Shown: positions 31,689 through 41,325 of the stretch, one piece after another | How positions within the stretch are numbered: position 1 is the stretch's first letter | Layout of the letters: each line of letters opens with the position of its first letter | Assembly (NCBI RefSeq): GCF_017814945.1 | Contig: NZ_JAGIPX010000003.1 | Location: forward strand, 211,344-275,343 | Direction of reading: 5' to 3' | DNA length: 64,000 nucleotides | From: Paraburkholderia sp. LEh10 | Lineage (GTDB): Bacteria; Pseudomonadota; Gammaproteobacteria; Burkholderiales; Burkholderiaceae | Translations under genes and position numbers: made by a program | Notes under the pieces: generated by a model | What the model saw: the letters and a program-made list of their open reading frames with translations, nothing else | Told to the model about the DNA's origin: nothing | The model's database searches: none

Positions 31689-32876
31689 ATGTCCAATCCG
31701 TCTGCCACTTCTTCACGCATGAGCGCGCCTGAACTGCGCGCGACCGTGTCGCTCGCTGCGATCTTTGCGCTGCGCATGCTGGGGCTGTTCATGATCATGC
31801 CCGTCTTCTCGATCTACGCGAAGACGATTCCGGGCGGCGACAACGTGCTGCTGGTCGGCATCGCGCTCGGCGCGTACGGCGTGACGCAATCGCTGCTCTA
31901 CATTTTCTACGGCTGGGTTTCGGACATGGTCGGCCGCAAGCCCGTCATTGCGATGGGGCTGCTGATCTTCGCGCTCGGCAGCTTCGTCGCCGCGGCCGCG
32001 CACGACATGACGTGGATCATCGTCGGCCGCGTGATTCAGGGCATGGGCGCGGTGTCGTCGGCGGTGATCGCGTTCATCGCGGACCTGACGGCGGAAGAGC
32101 ATCGCACGAAGGCGATGGCGATGGTGGGCGGCTCGATCGGCGTGTCGTTCGCGGTGGCGATCGTCGGCGCGCCGATCGTGTTCCATTGGGTCGGCATGAG
32201 CGGTCTGTTCGCGCTCGTCGGCATCTTCTCGATTCTCGCGATCGGCGTCGTGCTGTGGATCGTGCCCGATGCGCCGAAGCCCATGCACGTGCCCGCGCCG
32301 TTCCACGAAGTCCTGCATAACAAGGAGCTGCTGCGCCTGAACTTCGGCGTGCTGGTGCTGCATGCGACCCAGACGGCGCTTTTCCTCGTCGTGCCGCGCA
32401 TCCTCGAAGCGGGCGGATTGCCCGTCGCGTCGCACTGGAAGATCTACCTGCCCGTGATGGGGCTCGCGTTCGTGATGATGGTTCCCGCGATCATCGCGGC
32501 CGAAAAGCGCGGCAAGATGAAGGCGGTGGTGCTGGGTGCGATTGGTCTTATCCTGATCGGCCAGTTACTGTTGGGCGCCGCACCGCATACCATTCTGACT
32601 GTGGCGGCGATCCTGTTCGTCTATTTTCTCGGCTTCAATATTCTCGAGGCTTCGCAGCCGTCGCTGGTGTCGAAGCTGGCGCCGGGCAACCGCAAGGGCG
32701 CGGCGGCGGGCGTCTACAACACGACGCAGTCGATCGGTCTTGCAATGGGCGGCGTGATCGGCGGCTGGCTGCTGAAAGTGGATGGACAGAGCGCTGTGTT
32801 TTTTGCATGTTCGGGGCTCGTAGCTTGCTGGCTTATAATCGCCGCCAGCATGAAGCAGCCGCCGCGCAAAGCATAA
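31689..32876 (+). CDS. MFS transporter (YajR-like)
   Basis: This is a 395-residue, 12-helix major facilitator with the loop 2-3 motif GWVSDMVGRKPVIAMG and GRVIQGMGAVSSAVIAFIAD in helix 4. The second half holds NRKGAAAGVYNTTQSIGLAM. The sequence most resembles drug:H+ antiporters of the YajR type, but it ends after the transport domain and lacks the YAM domain of E. coli YajR. The substrate is unknown. It is divergent from uvrA and lies upstream of ssb, so it interrupts the classic uvrA-ssb pair. Confidence 0.85.
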   Translation: MSNPSATSSRMSAPELRATVSLAAIFALRMLGLFMIMPVFSIYAKTIPGGDNVLLVGIALGAYGVTQSLLYIFYGWVSDMVGRKPVIAMGLLIFALGSFVAAAAHDMTWIIVGRVIQGMGAVSSAVIAFIADLTAEEHRTKAMAMVGGSIGVSFAVAIVGAPIVFHWVGMSGLFALVGIFSILAIGVVLWIVPDAPKPMHVPAPFHEVLHNKELLRLNFGVLVLHATQTALFLVVPRILEAGGLPVASHWKIYLPVMGLAFVMMVPAIIAAEKRGKMKAVVLGAIGLILIGQLLLGAAPHTILTVAAILFVYFLGFNILEASQPSLVSKLAPGNRKGAAAGVYNTTQSIGLAMGGVIGGWLLKVDGQSAVFFACSGLVACWLIIAASMKQPPRKA

Positions 32877-33010
32877 TTTTTACGGTACGAATTTAAAGGC
32901 GGCGGTCAAACGGGGAGCGGGGCGGGCTTTCCGGTCACTGACACAGGCGGCCGTGGTGTAGCAAGCCAACGGTGCCGCGTCGCCGGAAACGGAATCAACA
33001 GGAGAAACTC

Positions 33011-33538
33011 ATGGCATCCGTGAACAAGGTCATTCTCGTCGGCAATCTGGGCGCCGATCCGGAAGTCCGTTACCTTCCTAGCGGCGACGCAGTGGCGAAC
33101 ATCCGCCTTGCGACCACCGACCGCTACAAGGACAAGCAGACGGGCGAATTCAAGGAAATGACCGAATGGCACCGCGTCTCGTTCTTCGGGCGCCTTGCCG
33201 AGATCGTGTCGGAGTATCTGAAGAAGGGCTCGTCGGTGTATATCGAAGGCCGCATCCGCACGCGCAAGTATCAGGCGCAGGACGGCACCGACCGTTACTC
33301 GACGGAAATCGTCGCTGACCAGATGCAGATGCTCGGCGGCCGAGGCGGCGCGGGTGGTGGTGGCGGTGGTGGCGGCGACGAAGGCGGCTACAGCCGTGGC
33401 GAATCGATGGAGCGCGGCGGCGGCCGCATGTCCGGCGGTGGCGGCCGTGTGGCGGGCGGCGGTGGCGGCGGTCAGAGCCGCCCGAGCGCGCCGGCTGGCG
33501 GCGGCTTCGATGAGATGGATGACGACATTCCGTTCTGA
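33011..33538 (+). CDS. ssb: Single-stranded DNA-binding protein
   Basis: SSB coats single-stranded DNA and recruits repair and replication partners. From the ATG at 33011, with GGAGA six bases upstream, the protein has 175 residues. It comprises an OB-fold ([40 protein letters not shown]), a long Gly/Arg-rich linker (about residues 112-163) and the acidic partner-binding tail MDDDIPF. A terminator follows. Confidence 0.98.
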   Translation: MASVNKVILVGNLGADPEVRYLPSGDAVANIRLATTDRYKDKQTGEFKEMTEWHRVSFFGRLAEIVSEYLKKGSSVYIEGRIRTRKYQAQDGTDRYSTEIVADQMQMLGGRGGAGGGGGGGGDEGGYSRGESMERGGGRMSGGGGRVAGGGGGGQSRPSAPAGGGFDEMDDDIPF

Positions 33539-33566
33539 CGCTCCGTAACCGCAGAAGCTGAACACC

Positions 33567-33592
33567 AACCCCGCCTCCGTGCGGGGTTTTTG
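33567..33592 (+). terminator. Rho-independent terminator after ssb
   Basis: An 8-bp stem (AACCCCGC / GCGGGGTT) with a six-base loop is followed by TTTTTGCTTTT, about 30 bp after the ssb stop. Confidence 0.9.
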
Positions 33593-33649
33593 CTTTTGCG
33601 CCACCGTTTCGTCATGCTGGCATCGGGCGGACGCAACCGGCCCCGTGTC

Positions 33650-34393
33650 TCAAGCCAACCCGCCGTTCGCTCGCAGAATCTGCCCATTGACCCACGCGCC
33701 ATCGGGCCCGGCAAGAAACGCGACCACTGACGCAATATCTTCCGGTTGCCCGAGCCGTTGCAGCGGCGGCATCTTCGCGAAGTTCTGAACCTGTTCTTCC
33801 GTCTTGCCGTCGAGGAACAGCGACGTTGCGATCGGCCCGGGCGCCACCGCATTCACGGTGATGTTGCGGCCGCGCAGTTCTTTCGCGAACACATGCGTGA
33901 ACGCTTCGACGGCCGCCTTCGTCGCGTTGTAGACGGCGTAGCCCGGCATGTTCAGCGCGAGCGTCGTGCTCGAAAAATTGACGATGCGCCCGCCGTCGTT
34001 CAGGCGGGAGGCCGCTTCTCGCAGCGTGTTGAACGTGCCGCGCACATTGATATCGAAAGTCTGTGCGTAAAGCGCGTCGCTTGTATCGGCAAGCGGCACC
34101 GTTTTCAGCACGCCGGCGTTGTTGACGAGCACATCGACCCGGCCGAGCTGCTGCTCCGCCGCGTCGAACATGCGGCGCACGTCGTCGGCGTTCGACACGT
34201 CCGCCTTGATCGCGATCGCGGCCGCGCCTTCCGCCTTCAGTCCGGCGACGAGCGCGTCGGCTTCCTGCGAACTCGCCGCATAGTTCACGACGACGGCAAA
34301 TCCTTCGCTCGCGAGCCGTCGCGCGATGGCTGCGCCGATCCCGCGCGACGCGCCCGTGACGATAGCGACCTGGGCATTTTTCACGTTGTTCAT
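33650..34393 (-). CDS. SDR-family oxidoreductase
   Basis: This is a 247-residue classical short-chain dehydrogenase/reductase. The cofactor motif is TGASRGIGAAIARRLASEGF, followed by NNAGVLKT. The catalytic residues are Ser in NFSSTTLAL and Tyr/Lys in YAVYNATKAA. The C-terminal GQPEDIASVVAFLAGPDGAW resembles FabG-like 3-oxoacyl reductases and glucose dehydrogenases. NADP(H) preference is likely from the Asn-Tyr after beta-2 (VVNYAAS). It is divergent from a LysR gene that probably controls it. The substrate is unknown. Confidence 0.88.
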   Translation of the reverse strand: MNNVKNAQVAIVTGASRGIGAAIARRLASEGFAVVVNYAASSQEADALVAGLKAEGAAAIAIKADVSNADDVRRMFDAAEQQLGRVDVLVNNAGVLKTVPLADTSDALYAQTFDINVRGTFNTLREAASRLNDGGRIVNFSSTTLALNMPGYAVYNATKAAVEAFTHVFAKELRGRNITVNAVAPGPIATSLFLDGKTEEQVQNFAKMPPLQRLGQPEDIASVVAFLAGPDGAWVNGQILRANGGLA

Positions 34394-34463
34394 GATCCGA
34401 TTCCTCGATGTGGTGAGTAGGTGACGAGCATGATCGGATAGATTGACGCGTAGATAATCAGCT

Positions 34464-34484
34464 GGAATCCGTTATCATCATTCC
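34464..34484. promoter_or_regulatory. Candidate LysR operator between SDR and lysR
   Basis: A dyad GGAAT-N11-ATTCC lies in the 135-bp divergent region and fits the T-N11-A pattern of LysR binding sites. It is 45 bp upstream of the lysR start and 70 bp upstream of the SDR gene. Confidence 0.45.
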
Positions 34485-34528
34485 ATTTGCTTTAACAAAA
34501 GTCCCGAACCCTCTCGTAGCGAGCCGTC

Positions 34529-35434
34529 ATGGACCGTTTTCAGGAAATGCAGGTGTTCGTCCGCATTGCCGAGCGGCAGAGCTTCACGCGCGCCGCCGAC
34601 GATCTGCAGATTCCGCGCGCCACCGTCACGAATCTGATGAAGCGGATGGAAGCGCGGCTCGGCGCGCGGCTGCTCGAGCGCACGACGCGCACCGTGCGCC
34701 TCACGCACGACGGCGAAGCGTACTACCGCCGCTGCATCCGGCTGCTCGCGGACATGGAAGAGGCCGAAGGCTCCTTTCGCAACGCAGCGCCGAAGGGACT
34801 GTTGCGCGTGAATCTGCAAGGCACGCTCGCACGGCATTTCGTCGTCCCCGCGCTGCCGGACTTTCTCGCGCGCTTTCCGGGCATCGAGCTGCACATTGGC
34901 GAAGACGACCGGCTGGTCGATCTCGTGCGTGAGGGCGTCGATTGCGTGCTGCGCGCGGGCAATTTGCAGGATTCGTCGATGGTGGGGCGGCGCGTCGCGC
35001 GGCTCGAACAGGTGACGGTCGCAAGTCCCGCATACCTGGAACGGCATGGCACGCCTGACGGCATCGCGGCGCTGACCACGCATCGCGCCGTCAACTACAT
35101 ATCGAGCGCGACGGGCGATGCGCTGCCGCTCGAATTCACCGTCGACGAACGCATCGTCGAGACGAATCTCGAAGCAATCGTTTCGGTGACGGGCGCCGAT
35201 CTCTATACGGGCGCGGCACTCGCCGGGCTCGGTCTCGTTCAGGTGCCGCGCTATCGCGTGCAAGGCGAACTGGCTGCGGGCAGCCTCGTCGTCGTGCTGC
35301 CGCAGTTTCCTCCGCCGCCGCTGCCCGTCACGGTGCTGTATCCGCAAAACCGTCAGTTGTCGTCGCGCGTACGGGTGTTCGCGCAATGGCTGCGCGATAT
35401 CTTCGATGCGGCGGGCGGCCTCAAGGTCGGCTGA
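34529..35434 (+). CDS. LysR-family transcriptional regulator
   Basis: This 301-residue LTTR has an N-terminal winged HTH (MDRFQEMQVFVRIAERQSFT, then RAADDLQIPRATVTNLMKRM) and a C-terminal PBP2-like effector domain. It belongs to the CrgA/AaeR-like subgroup that begins with the 'MDR/MDK' type start and often controls adjacent oxidoreductases. It is divergently arranged with the SDR gene and an operator candidate lies between them, so the SDR is the likely target. Confidence 0.92.
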   Translation: MDRFQEMQVFVRIAERQSFTRAADDLQIPRATVTNLMKRMEARLGARLLERTTRTVRLTHDGEAYYRRCIRLLADMEEAEGSFRNAAPKGLLRVNLQGTLARHFVVPALPDFLARFPGIELHIGEDDRLVDLVREGVDCVLRAGNLQDSSMVGRRVARLEQVTVASPAYLERHGTPDGIAALTTHRAVNYISSATGDALPLEFTVDERIVETNLEAIVSVTGADLYTGAALAGLGLVQVPRYRVQGELAAGSLVVVLPQFPPPPLPVTVLYPQNRQLSSRVRVFAQWLRDIFDAAGGLKVG

Positions 35435-35442
35435 CAGTCGCG

Positions 35443-36252
35443 CTAATGCGCGCGGTCGAGATGCTCGAGCGCGTTGCGCATCGGCGTGCTGGACGAAATG
35501 ATCGGCCCTGTCAGCGGCGTGTCCAGATCGACGATCACATATACCGCGGAGGCAATCGACACCGCGCCGAGCATGATCATCACGAGCGCGAGTGCATTGC
35601 GCGGCGCGACGAGGCCGAAACTCAGGAAGATGATCATCAGCCAGAACGTGAGCGTCGTGAGAAAGGGTATCGAGATCGAGCTGTGCGCTTCTTCGATCAA
35701 GGTCCAGCGCGCCTCGATCACGCGCTCGAAGCGCGCGAGGCATTCCGCCTGCGTACGTTCCTGATAGCTGTCGGCGGGCTTCAACTGGCGCACCGCGACG
35801 TACGACGCATTGAGGATATCGCCGAGGCGCCCGTCTTCGAGCTTGTCGTGACGGAGGTCGGCGGTGAACCTCGGATAGCTGCCTGGCGGCGCTTGCTCGC
35901 CCGGCCACGTCGAGGCAATGGCGGCAGCCGTGTAGGTGCGCAGCAGCTTGCGGGCGGAATCTGCGTCGGGGCCGTACTCGCGCAGCGCCGTGTCAAGTTG
36001 GATCAGCGCGGCGGCATACGAGCGGAAGTCGTTACCCACCGTATCGAAGCTGCTTTTCGCCGATGCCGTGAGCAGCCCTAGCACCAGCGCCGCGAACGTC
36101 ACGAGCATCGTCATCACGAGCTGGATCAACTGCAAGGTCTCGTGCCTGCGGTGCTCTTCCGGCAGATACGGCTTGCCGAAAAAGCCGACTCCCGTTCCCG
36201 CGAGAAGCAGGATGAACACCATCAGCGCTGACAGAGTCTCTCGCATGAGCAT
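35443..36252 (-). CDS. DUF4239-type membrane protein
   Basis: From the ATG at 36252 this is a 270-residue protein with two N-terminal membrane helices (LSALMVFILLLAGTGVGFFG; IQLVMTMLVTFAALVLGLLT), a soluble helical stretch of about 120 residues, and two C-terminal helices (FLTTLTFWLMIIFLSFGLVA; LALVMIMLGAVSIASAVYVI). This 2+2 layout matches DUF4239 proteins of unknown role. An in-frame start at 36495 would add 81 residues without membrane character or family similarity, so it was not used. The nearest neighbours give no functional clue. Confidence 0.75.
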   Translation of the reverse strand: MLMRETLSALMVFILLLAGTGVGFFGKPYLPEEHRRHETLQLIQLVMTMLVTFAALVLGLLTASAKSSFDTVGNDFRSYAAALIQLDTALREYGPDADSARKLLRTYTAAAIASTWPGEQAPPGSYPRFTADLRHDKLEDGRLGDILNASYVAVRQLKPADSYQERTQAECLARFERVIEARWTLIEEAHSSISIPFLTTLTFWLMIIFLSFGLVAPRNALALVMIMLGAVSIASAVYVIVDLDTPLTGPIISSSTPMRNALEHLDRAH

Positions 36253-36438
36253 GGTCCGCGTAACCGTCGCTTCGCTAATGTCCGACAACTTCGAGGCGCG
36301 GGCAAGCTTCGCCTTCGAACTGTCAAATCTCGCTGCATCAAACCCAAATAGTGTGACCGGGACGCCGACTCGCAGCGCGTGTCCGTTGCGCGAGATCAAA
36401 CCGGACCACGTCTGGGCGCGACGGAGGCGGGCGGGCCG

Positions 36439-36465
36439 TAAAGTTTTCGGCGAATCAGCCGTAAC
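36439..36465 (+). promoter_or_regulatory. Sigma-28 (FliA)-like promoter of the chemoreceptor gene
   Basis: TAAAGTTT-N11-GCCGTAAC lies 124 bp before the ATG of the MCP gene. It matches the flagellar consensus TAAAGTTT-N11-GCCGATAA exactly in the -35 half and the spacing, and GCCG in the -10 half. The rest of the gap 36253-36588 shows no gene. Confidence 0.6.
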
Positions 36466-36588
36466 TGCCAACGTGGTGCGTTTGCTTAATTTCAATCGAG
36501 TTGCGGACCTTGCCTATCGGCCTGGGCGCAGCAAGCCTGCCATGGAACCTTGGACATTCCAGTCAGGCGGCCATAGGAGACACGCTTC

Positions 36589-38238
36589 ATGCTGAAAGGT
36601 CTTTCAATTCGCGCATACCTCACGTTGATGATCGTGCTGTTCGGCATCGTATTGCTGATCGGCGCGGCGGCGGGACTGTTGTCGCTGCGTGAGAGCAATG
36701 CGTCGTTGCAGCAGATGTACACGGTCGATACGCCGGCCGTCGCCGATCTCGAAGGCAGCGCCGGGCAATTGCTTCGCCTGCGTCTCACGCTGGCGACGTA
36801 CTCGTCGCTGATCGAACTGAACGAACAGGAAGGCGCCGACGCCGTGCTCAAGCGTTACGACAACTATCTGAAGGTGTCGAACGAACGGCTTGCCCATTAC
36901 ATCAGCAAGGCCAGCAACGACGCGGAAGAACAACGCCTCATCAAGGATATGCAGGACAAGCGCGACACGTTGCTGCGCGAAGGCATCGATCCCGCATTCG
37001 CCGCGCTCAAGTCAGGCGACAAGGCGGCATTTCACCAGTTGCAGGGCCACAAACTGTCGCCGCTCTACAGCGCTTATGAAAAGGCGATGCTTTCGCTCGA
37101 AAAGCTCCAGCTCGATCACGCCGAGCAACGTTATCAGGACGCGCAGCAGCTGTTCTACACGATCAGCATGGCAGTCGCGATCGGCATGGCGGCCACGCTG
37201 ATTTTCGCGTGGCTTGGCCGTCTCGTGATGGTTCGCGCGATCGTGCATCCCGTCGATGCCACGATCGAGCAGTTTCAGCGCATCGCCAACGGCGACCTGA
37301 CGAGCCGCGTCGACAGTGTCAGCGACAACGAAATGGGCCGGCTTGCCGCAGCGCTGCGGAAAATGCAGGAGTCGCTGATCGCGACGGTCAACACAGTGCG
37401 CGACGGCACCGATTCGATCGATACGGGCGTGAGCGAAATCGCCGCCGGCAACACGAACCTCTCGCAACGGACCGAAGAGCAGGCCGCCTCGCTCGAACAA
37501 ACGGCGGCGAGCATCGAAGAGCTGACATCGACCGTCAAGCAGACAGCCGACAACGCAAAGCAGGCCAGCACGCTCGCGCAGGGCGCATCGACGCTCGCGG
37601 CCCAGGGCGGCGACCTGACGCAGCAGGTGGTCGGCACGATGCAGCAGATCGTCGACGATTCGCGGCGTATCGCGGATATCGTCGGCGTGATCGAAGGCAT
37701 CGCGTTCCAGACCAACATCCTTGCGCTGAACGCGGCCGTCGAAGCGGCGCGCGCGGGCGAGCAGGGCCGAGGCTTCGCCGTCGTCGCGAGCGAAGTGCGT
37801 TCGCTCGCGCAGCGTAGTGCGGCAGCGGCGAAAGAGATCAAGGGCTTGATCGGCGAATCGAACGAACGCGTGACGGCGGGCGCGGACCTCGTGCAACGCT
37901 CGGGATCGACGATGACGGAGATCGTCGATGCGATTGCGCGCGTCAGCGCGATCATGGGCGAGATCGCCGAAGCCGCAACGGAACAGAGCACAGGCATCGA
38001 TCAGGTCAATCTCGCTGTCGCGCAAATGGACGAGGTGACGCAGCAGAATGCGGCGCTCGTCGAGCAGGCCGCTGCCGCCGCCAGTTCGCTCGAAGAGCAG
38101 GCGCGGCGTCTCACGGACGCGGTGGCGGTGTTCCGCACGGATAGCGGGCACGTGTCATCGTCGCATAGCGCTGTGCGCCGCACGGTTGCGCAGAAGCAAA
38201 TGGTGGAGATGTCGCTGGAGACGGCGGAAGCCGTCTGA
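36589..38238 (+). CDS. Methyl-accepting chemotaxis protein (Tar-like)
   Basis: This is a 549-residue chemoreceptor. It has TM1 at about residues 9-30 ([15 protein letters not shown]), a periplasmic four-helix ligand domain of the Tar type ([20 protein letters not shown]), TM2 at about 190-212, HAMP, and a signalling domain with the conserved hairpin tip [20 protein letters not shown] followed by [15 protein letters not shown]. It ends METAEAV without the NWETF-type CheR-binding pentapeptide, so it probably depends on other receptors for methylation. The ligand is unknown. Confidence 0.95.
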   Translation: MLKGLSIRAYLTLMIVLFGIVLLIGAAAGLLSLRESNASLQQMYTVDTPAVADLEGSAGQLLRLRLTLATYSSLIELNEQEGADAVLKRYDNYLKVSNERLAHYISKASNDAEEQRLIKDMQDKRDTLLREGIDPAFAALKSGDKAAFHQLQGHKLSPLYSAYEKAMLSLEKLQLDHAEQRYQDAQQLFYTISMAVAIGMAATLIFAWLGRLVMVRAIVHPVDATIEQFQRIANGDLTSRVDSVSDNEMGRLAAALRKMQESLIATVNTVRDGTDSIDTGVSEIAAGNTNLSQRTEEQAASLEQTAASIEELTSTVKQTADNAKQASTLAQGASTLAAQGGDLTQQVVGTMQQIVDDSRRIADIVGVIEGIAFQTNILALNAAVEAARAGEQGRGFAVVASEVRSLAQRSAAAAKEIKGLIGESNERVTAGADLVQRSGSTMTEIVDAIARVSAIMGEIAEAATEQSTGIDQVNLAVAQMDEVTQQNAALVEQAAAAASSLEEQARRLTDAVAVFRTDSGHVSSSHSAVRRTVAQKQMVEMSLETAEAV

Positions 38239-38274
38239 ACGTCGCCCGCTCGATAGAGCGCGACATGAAACAGA

Positions 38275-38310
38275 AACGGCGGTGCAGGCCTCGATGCCTG
38301 CACCGCCGTT
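38275..38310. terminator. Bidirectional terminator between MCP and cytochrome genes
   Basis: A 15-bp perfect stem (AACGGCGGTGCAGGC / GCCTGCACCGCCGTT, six-base loop) lies between two convergent genes. TTCGTCTTT follows on the plus strand and TTTCTGTTTC on the minus strand. Confidence 0.85.
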
Positions 38311-38329
38311 CGTCTTTCAGTGCGATGCG

Positions 38330-39142
38330 TTAAGGCTGCCTTTGCGCGTAATACTTCGCCACACCGTCGATCTCTTCCGGCGTCATGTTGCGCGCGACGT
38401 TGCGCATCTGCTCATTGATGTCGTTGTGACGCATACCGTCGGCGAACGCTTTCAACTGTCCTGCCATATACACCGACGACTGGCCGCCGAGCCATGGCGC
38501 GGCGCCCTTGCGGTCGCGGTCGCCGTGACATGCGGCACACGGCGCGATGTTGCGCATCGGCGAGCCTTCGTTCACGAGCTTGCGGATGCTCGCGTCTTCG
38601 CCCGTGGCTTGCTCGACGGCGGCGGGACGCGGCAGTGTCGAATAGTAGTTCGCGAGATCGTGCAGATCGCGGTCGTTCAGACGCGCGATGATGGGCGGCA
38701 TGATCGAGTTCATGCGCTGGCCGCTCTGGTAATCGCGTAGCTGCTTGTAGATCACATCCGCATATTCACCCGCGAGCACGGGCGCCGTCACTTGAATCAG
38801 GCTTTCGACGCCGTGGCACATCGAGCAGTTCTGCGCGAGCGTCGCGCCGCGCCCGATCGATTCGGCGCTGGGCCGCGTGCGGCCCCACGGCGGCGCGGGC
38901 GGTATCACGATCACGTTGCTCGGCGCGGGACCGGCGATGTTCCCGCTTTGCGTGAACCACGACGACGGTGCGCCCGCCGCGCTGCAGATCGTCGCCCATA
39001 GCCCACGCTGCGTGAAGTCGGGGTGCTTCGACGGCAGCCAGATGAAGCCGATCAGTATCGACACGACGGCAATCGCGATCACGCAGCCGACGCTCGACGT
39101 GAACCACCGGTTGCTGAAGCTGATGACGCGTTCGTCGCTCAT
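38330..39142 (-). CDS. Membrane-anchored dihaem cytochrome c (c4-like)
   Basis: This 270-residue protein has one N-terminal membrane helix (VGCVIAIAVVSILIGFIWLP) that anchors it, and two c-type haem sites: CSMCH at 106-110 and CAACH at 201-205. Each is followed by a c4-like domain (YKQLRDYQSGQRMNSIMPPI; YMAGQLKAFADGMRHNDINE). It is the last gene of the oxidase operon and overlaps coxA by four bases (ATGA). It probably feeds electrons to the CuA site of subunit II. Confidence 0.9.
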   Translation of the reverse strand: MSDERVISFSNRWFTSSVGCVIAIAVVSILIGFIWLPSKHPDFTQRGLWATICSAAGAPSSWFTQSGNIAGPAPSNVIVIPPAPPWGRTRPSAESIGRGATLAQNCSMCHGVESLIQVTAPVLAGEYADVIYKQLRDYQSGQRMNSIMPPIIARLNDRDLHDLANYYSTLPRPAAVEQATGEDASIRKLVNEGSPMRNIAPCAACHGDRDRKGAAPWLGGQSSVYMAGQLKAFADGMRHNDINEQMRNVARNMTPEEIDGVAKYYAQRQP

Positions 39143-40764
39143 GATCGCGCTCCCACCGACACGGCCGGCACGGAAGTCTGCTGCAGTCCGAGCAGTTGCG
39201 CGATCGGCACGCTGTAGTTGACGACCGTGAGGCCGATCATCAGCGCGACCCACAGGCCGAAGCTGTTCAGCGCGGCAGGTACTCGCTCGACGGGATGCAC
39301 GGTCGCGCTGAAGCGGAACTGCTTCGGCTGCTCGAGCGCACCGAACTGCGCCTTGGCAAGAATGTAGAGAAAGAGCAGCCCGGAGATCACCAGGATCAGC
39401 CCGCCGAACGCCGACACGGCCACCCAGACCGCTTGCGGCGCTATCGCCGGATTGCTGTAGTCGTAGTAGGCCATCCGGCGCGGCGCGCCGAGCAGGCCGA
39501 CGTAATGCCACGGCAGCGTGACGACCATCATGCCGATGAACCACAGCCACAGTTGCCAGCGGATCAGGCTCAGCGAGCCGATTGCGCGGCCTGTCAGTTG
39601 CGGCCACAGCTCGTACGCGATCGCGAAGTACATGATGACGATCGCACCGCCGAAGATCAGGTGAAAGTGCCCGGTGATCCATTGCGTGTTGTGCACCGTT
39701 TCATTCAGCTGGTAGCTCATGTTGATGAGCCCGCCCGCGCCGCCGAAGCCGAGCATGATGAACGAGAACGCGATCACGAGCATCATCGGGTTGTCCCACG
39801 GCAGCGCCTTCAGCCAGCCGAACGCGCCCTTGCCGCCGCGCAGCCGTCCCGCGATTTCCACCGACGCGCAGATCGTGAACACGGTGAGCAGCGTCGGCAC
39901 CGAGACCATGCCCGTGAACACGGCATGCACGAACTTGAAGCCCGCGCCGACCTGCGGATCGGCGAACAGATGGTGAATGCCGATCGGCATCGCGAACACG
40001 AGGAACAGGATGAACGACACGCGCGCCATCGAATCGCTATAGAGACGCCCGCCGATCGCGCGCGGCACCAGCGTGTAGTACGCGATATACGACGGCACGA
40101 GCCAGAAATAGACGATCGCGTGCAGCGTCCATGAGAACAGCACGCGCGCGAGGCCCGCGTCGATGGTCGTCTTCAGGCCGAGTGCGACGGGCAAGATCTG
40201 GAAGAGGATTTCGAGCGCGGCGCCGACGGCCGTCCACGCCCACAGATACGCGCCCGCGACGTTCGCGTACATCGCAAGCGGCACCGGCTTGCCGGGGTTC
40301 GCGCGTTTCCAGATGTGCAGGTTCACGCCCATCAGCGCGACCCAGATCCACGAGCCGACCACCACCAGCACCACGCCGAGGTAGTAGAACGGGCTGCCGA
40401 TCATGGGCGGATAGAACGTGAAGAGCACCGATGCCTGGCCCGCCGCGATGGGCACGACGGCCATCACCGCGCCGACCACGAGCAGGATGAACGCGGCCCA
40501 CGCCCACTTCAGTCCGACGAGCGCCTGTTGCAGCGCCAGCTCGACGATTGCGTAGCCGAAGCCCATCGCCACCAGCGTGGGCAGCACGTAGGCCATCACC
40601 GTGCCGTGCGCCGTCACAGAGCGGTAGTACAGCTCCGGTTCGCCGATCCACGGATGCAGCGGACTGCGCACGAGCATCTGCCATGCGCCCAGCAGAAGCG
40701 CGATTCCGAACGCGATGAACGCGAGCCAGAAGTGCGCGAGAACGAGTCGCTTAGCGTGAAACAC
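39139..40764 (-). CDS. ba3-type (B-family) cytochrome c oxidase subunit I, GTG start
   Basis: Subunit I holds the haem-copper centre that reduces oxygen. The 541-residue, roughly 13-helix protein shows the low-spin haem His in SVTAHGTVMAYVLP, the CuB His and cross-linked Tyr in WTLHAIVYFWLVPSYIAYYT, the CuB pair GIHHLFADP and the two axial His in WITGHFHLIFGG. The helix-6 motif is that of Thermus ba3, not of A-type oxidases. The start is a GTG at 40764 with a perfect GGAGG seven bases upstream. It overlaps the subunit II gene by 14 bases. Confidence 0.93.
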   Translation of the reverse strand: MFHAKRLVLAHFWLAFIAFGIALLLGAWQMLVRSPLHPWIGEPELYYRSVTAHGTVMAYVLPTLVAMGFGYAIVELALQQALVGLKWAWAAFILLVVGAVMAVVPIAAGQASVLFTFYPPMIGSPFYYLGVVLVVVGSWIWVALMGVNLHIWKRANPGKPVPLAMYANVAGAYLWAWTAVGAALEILFQILPVALGLKTTIDAGLARVLFSWTLHAIVYFWLVPSYIAYYTLVPRAIGGRLYSDSMARVSFILFLVFAMPIGIHHLFADPQVGAGFKFVHAVFTGMVSVPTLLTVFTICASVEIAGRLRGGKGAFGWLKALPWDNPMMLVIAFSFIMLGFGGAGGLINMSYQLNETVHNTQWITGHFHLIFGGAIVIMYFAIAYELWPQLTGRAIGSLSLIRWQLWLWFIGMMVVTLPWHYVGLLGAPRRMAYYDYSNPAIAPQAVWVAVSAFGGLILVISGLLFLYILAKAQFGALEQPKQFRFSATVHPVERVPAALNSFGLWVALMIGLTVVNYSVPIAQLLGLQQTSVPAVSVGARS

Positions 40765-41323
40765 AGCTGAGCCTCCGGTTTTGTTTCGCCTGCTCGAAGA
40801 AAGCAGCCTTGTCGATGACCTTCACGTGCGCCCACATTGTCTGATGGCCGAAGCCGCAGAACTCGTGGCAGGGCATCAGGTGCTCGGCGGGTTTGTCGAA
40901 GGTGGAGGAAAACGTCGCGACGTAGCCAGGCACGACCATCGTGTTGATGTTCGTGTCGGTGACGAGCAGGCCGTGCACGACGTCGGCGCTCGTGGTGCGG
41001 AATGTGATCGGCGTGTCGGCGGGCACCAGCAGGCATTGCGGCGTGAACGAGTACTGCTGCGCGACGAAGCGCACGACGACGGAACCGTCGGTCTCGACGG
41101 CGCTGCCGAGATTGCTCTCGACGAATTCACCCGACATCTGCAGCCGGGATGGATCGATGGTCTCGACGCGCGATGGCGGCATCATCGCCCAGTGCAGTCC
41201 CGAGTACACGACCAGCGCCAGCATGAACACCACGATCGCGATGACGAAGTACGCCCAGCGCCTTTCAGCGCGCTCGGCGACGGCGTGACCGCTGTCAGGG
41301 GAATGGGAAGGTTGGCTCGACAT
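40751..41323 (-). CDS. ba3-type cytochrome c oxidase subunit II (CuA)
   Basis: Subunit II receives electrons from cytochrome c through the binuclear CuA centre. The 190-residue protein has one N-terminal membrane helix (YFVIAIVVFMLALVVYSGLH) and a cupredoxin domain. The CuA ligands are complete: His in ADVVHGLLV, and Cys/Cys/His/Met in CHEFCGFGHQTM. It is short, as in B-family oxidases. It begins two bases after the subunit IIa gene. Confidence 0.94.
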   Translation of the reverse strand: MSSQPSHSPDSGHAVAERAERRWAYFVIAIVVFMLALVVYSGLHWAMMPPSRVETIDPSRLQMSGEFVESNLGSAVETDGSVVVRFVAQQYSFTPQCLLVPADTPITFRTTSADVVHGLLVTDTNINTMVVPGYVATFSSTFDKPAEHLMPCHEFCGFGHQTMWAHVKVIDKAAFFEQAKQNRRLSCVSR

Positions 41324-41325
41324 GA

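Noticed and set aside
34478..35908. 476-codon minus-strand frame opposite the first LysR gene
   Set aside because: It is antisense to a clear LysR gene and overlaps the DUF4239 gene in another frame; the composition is shadow-like.
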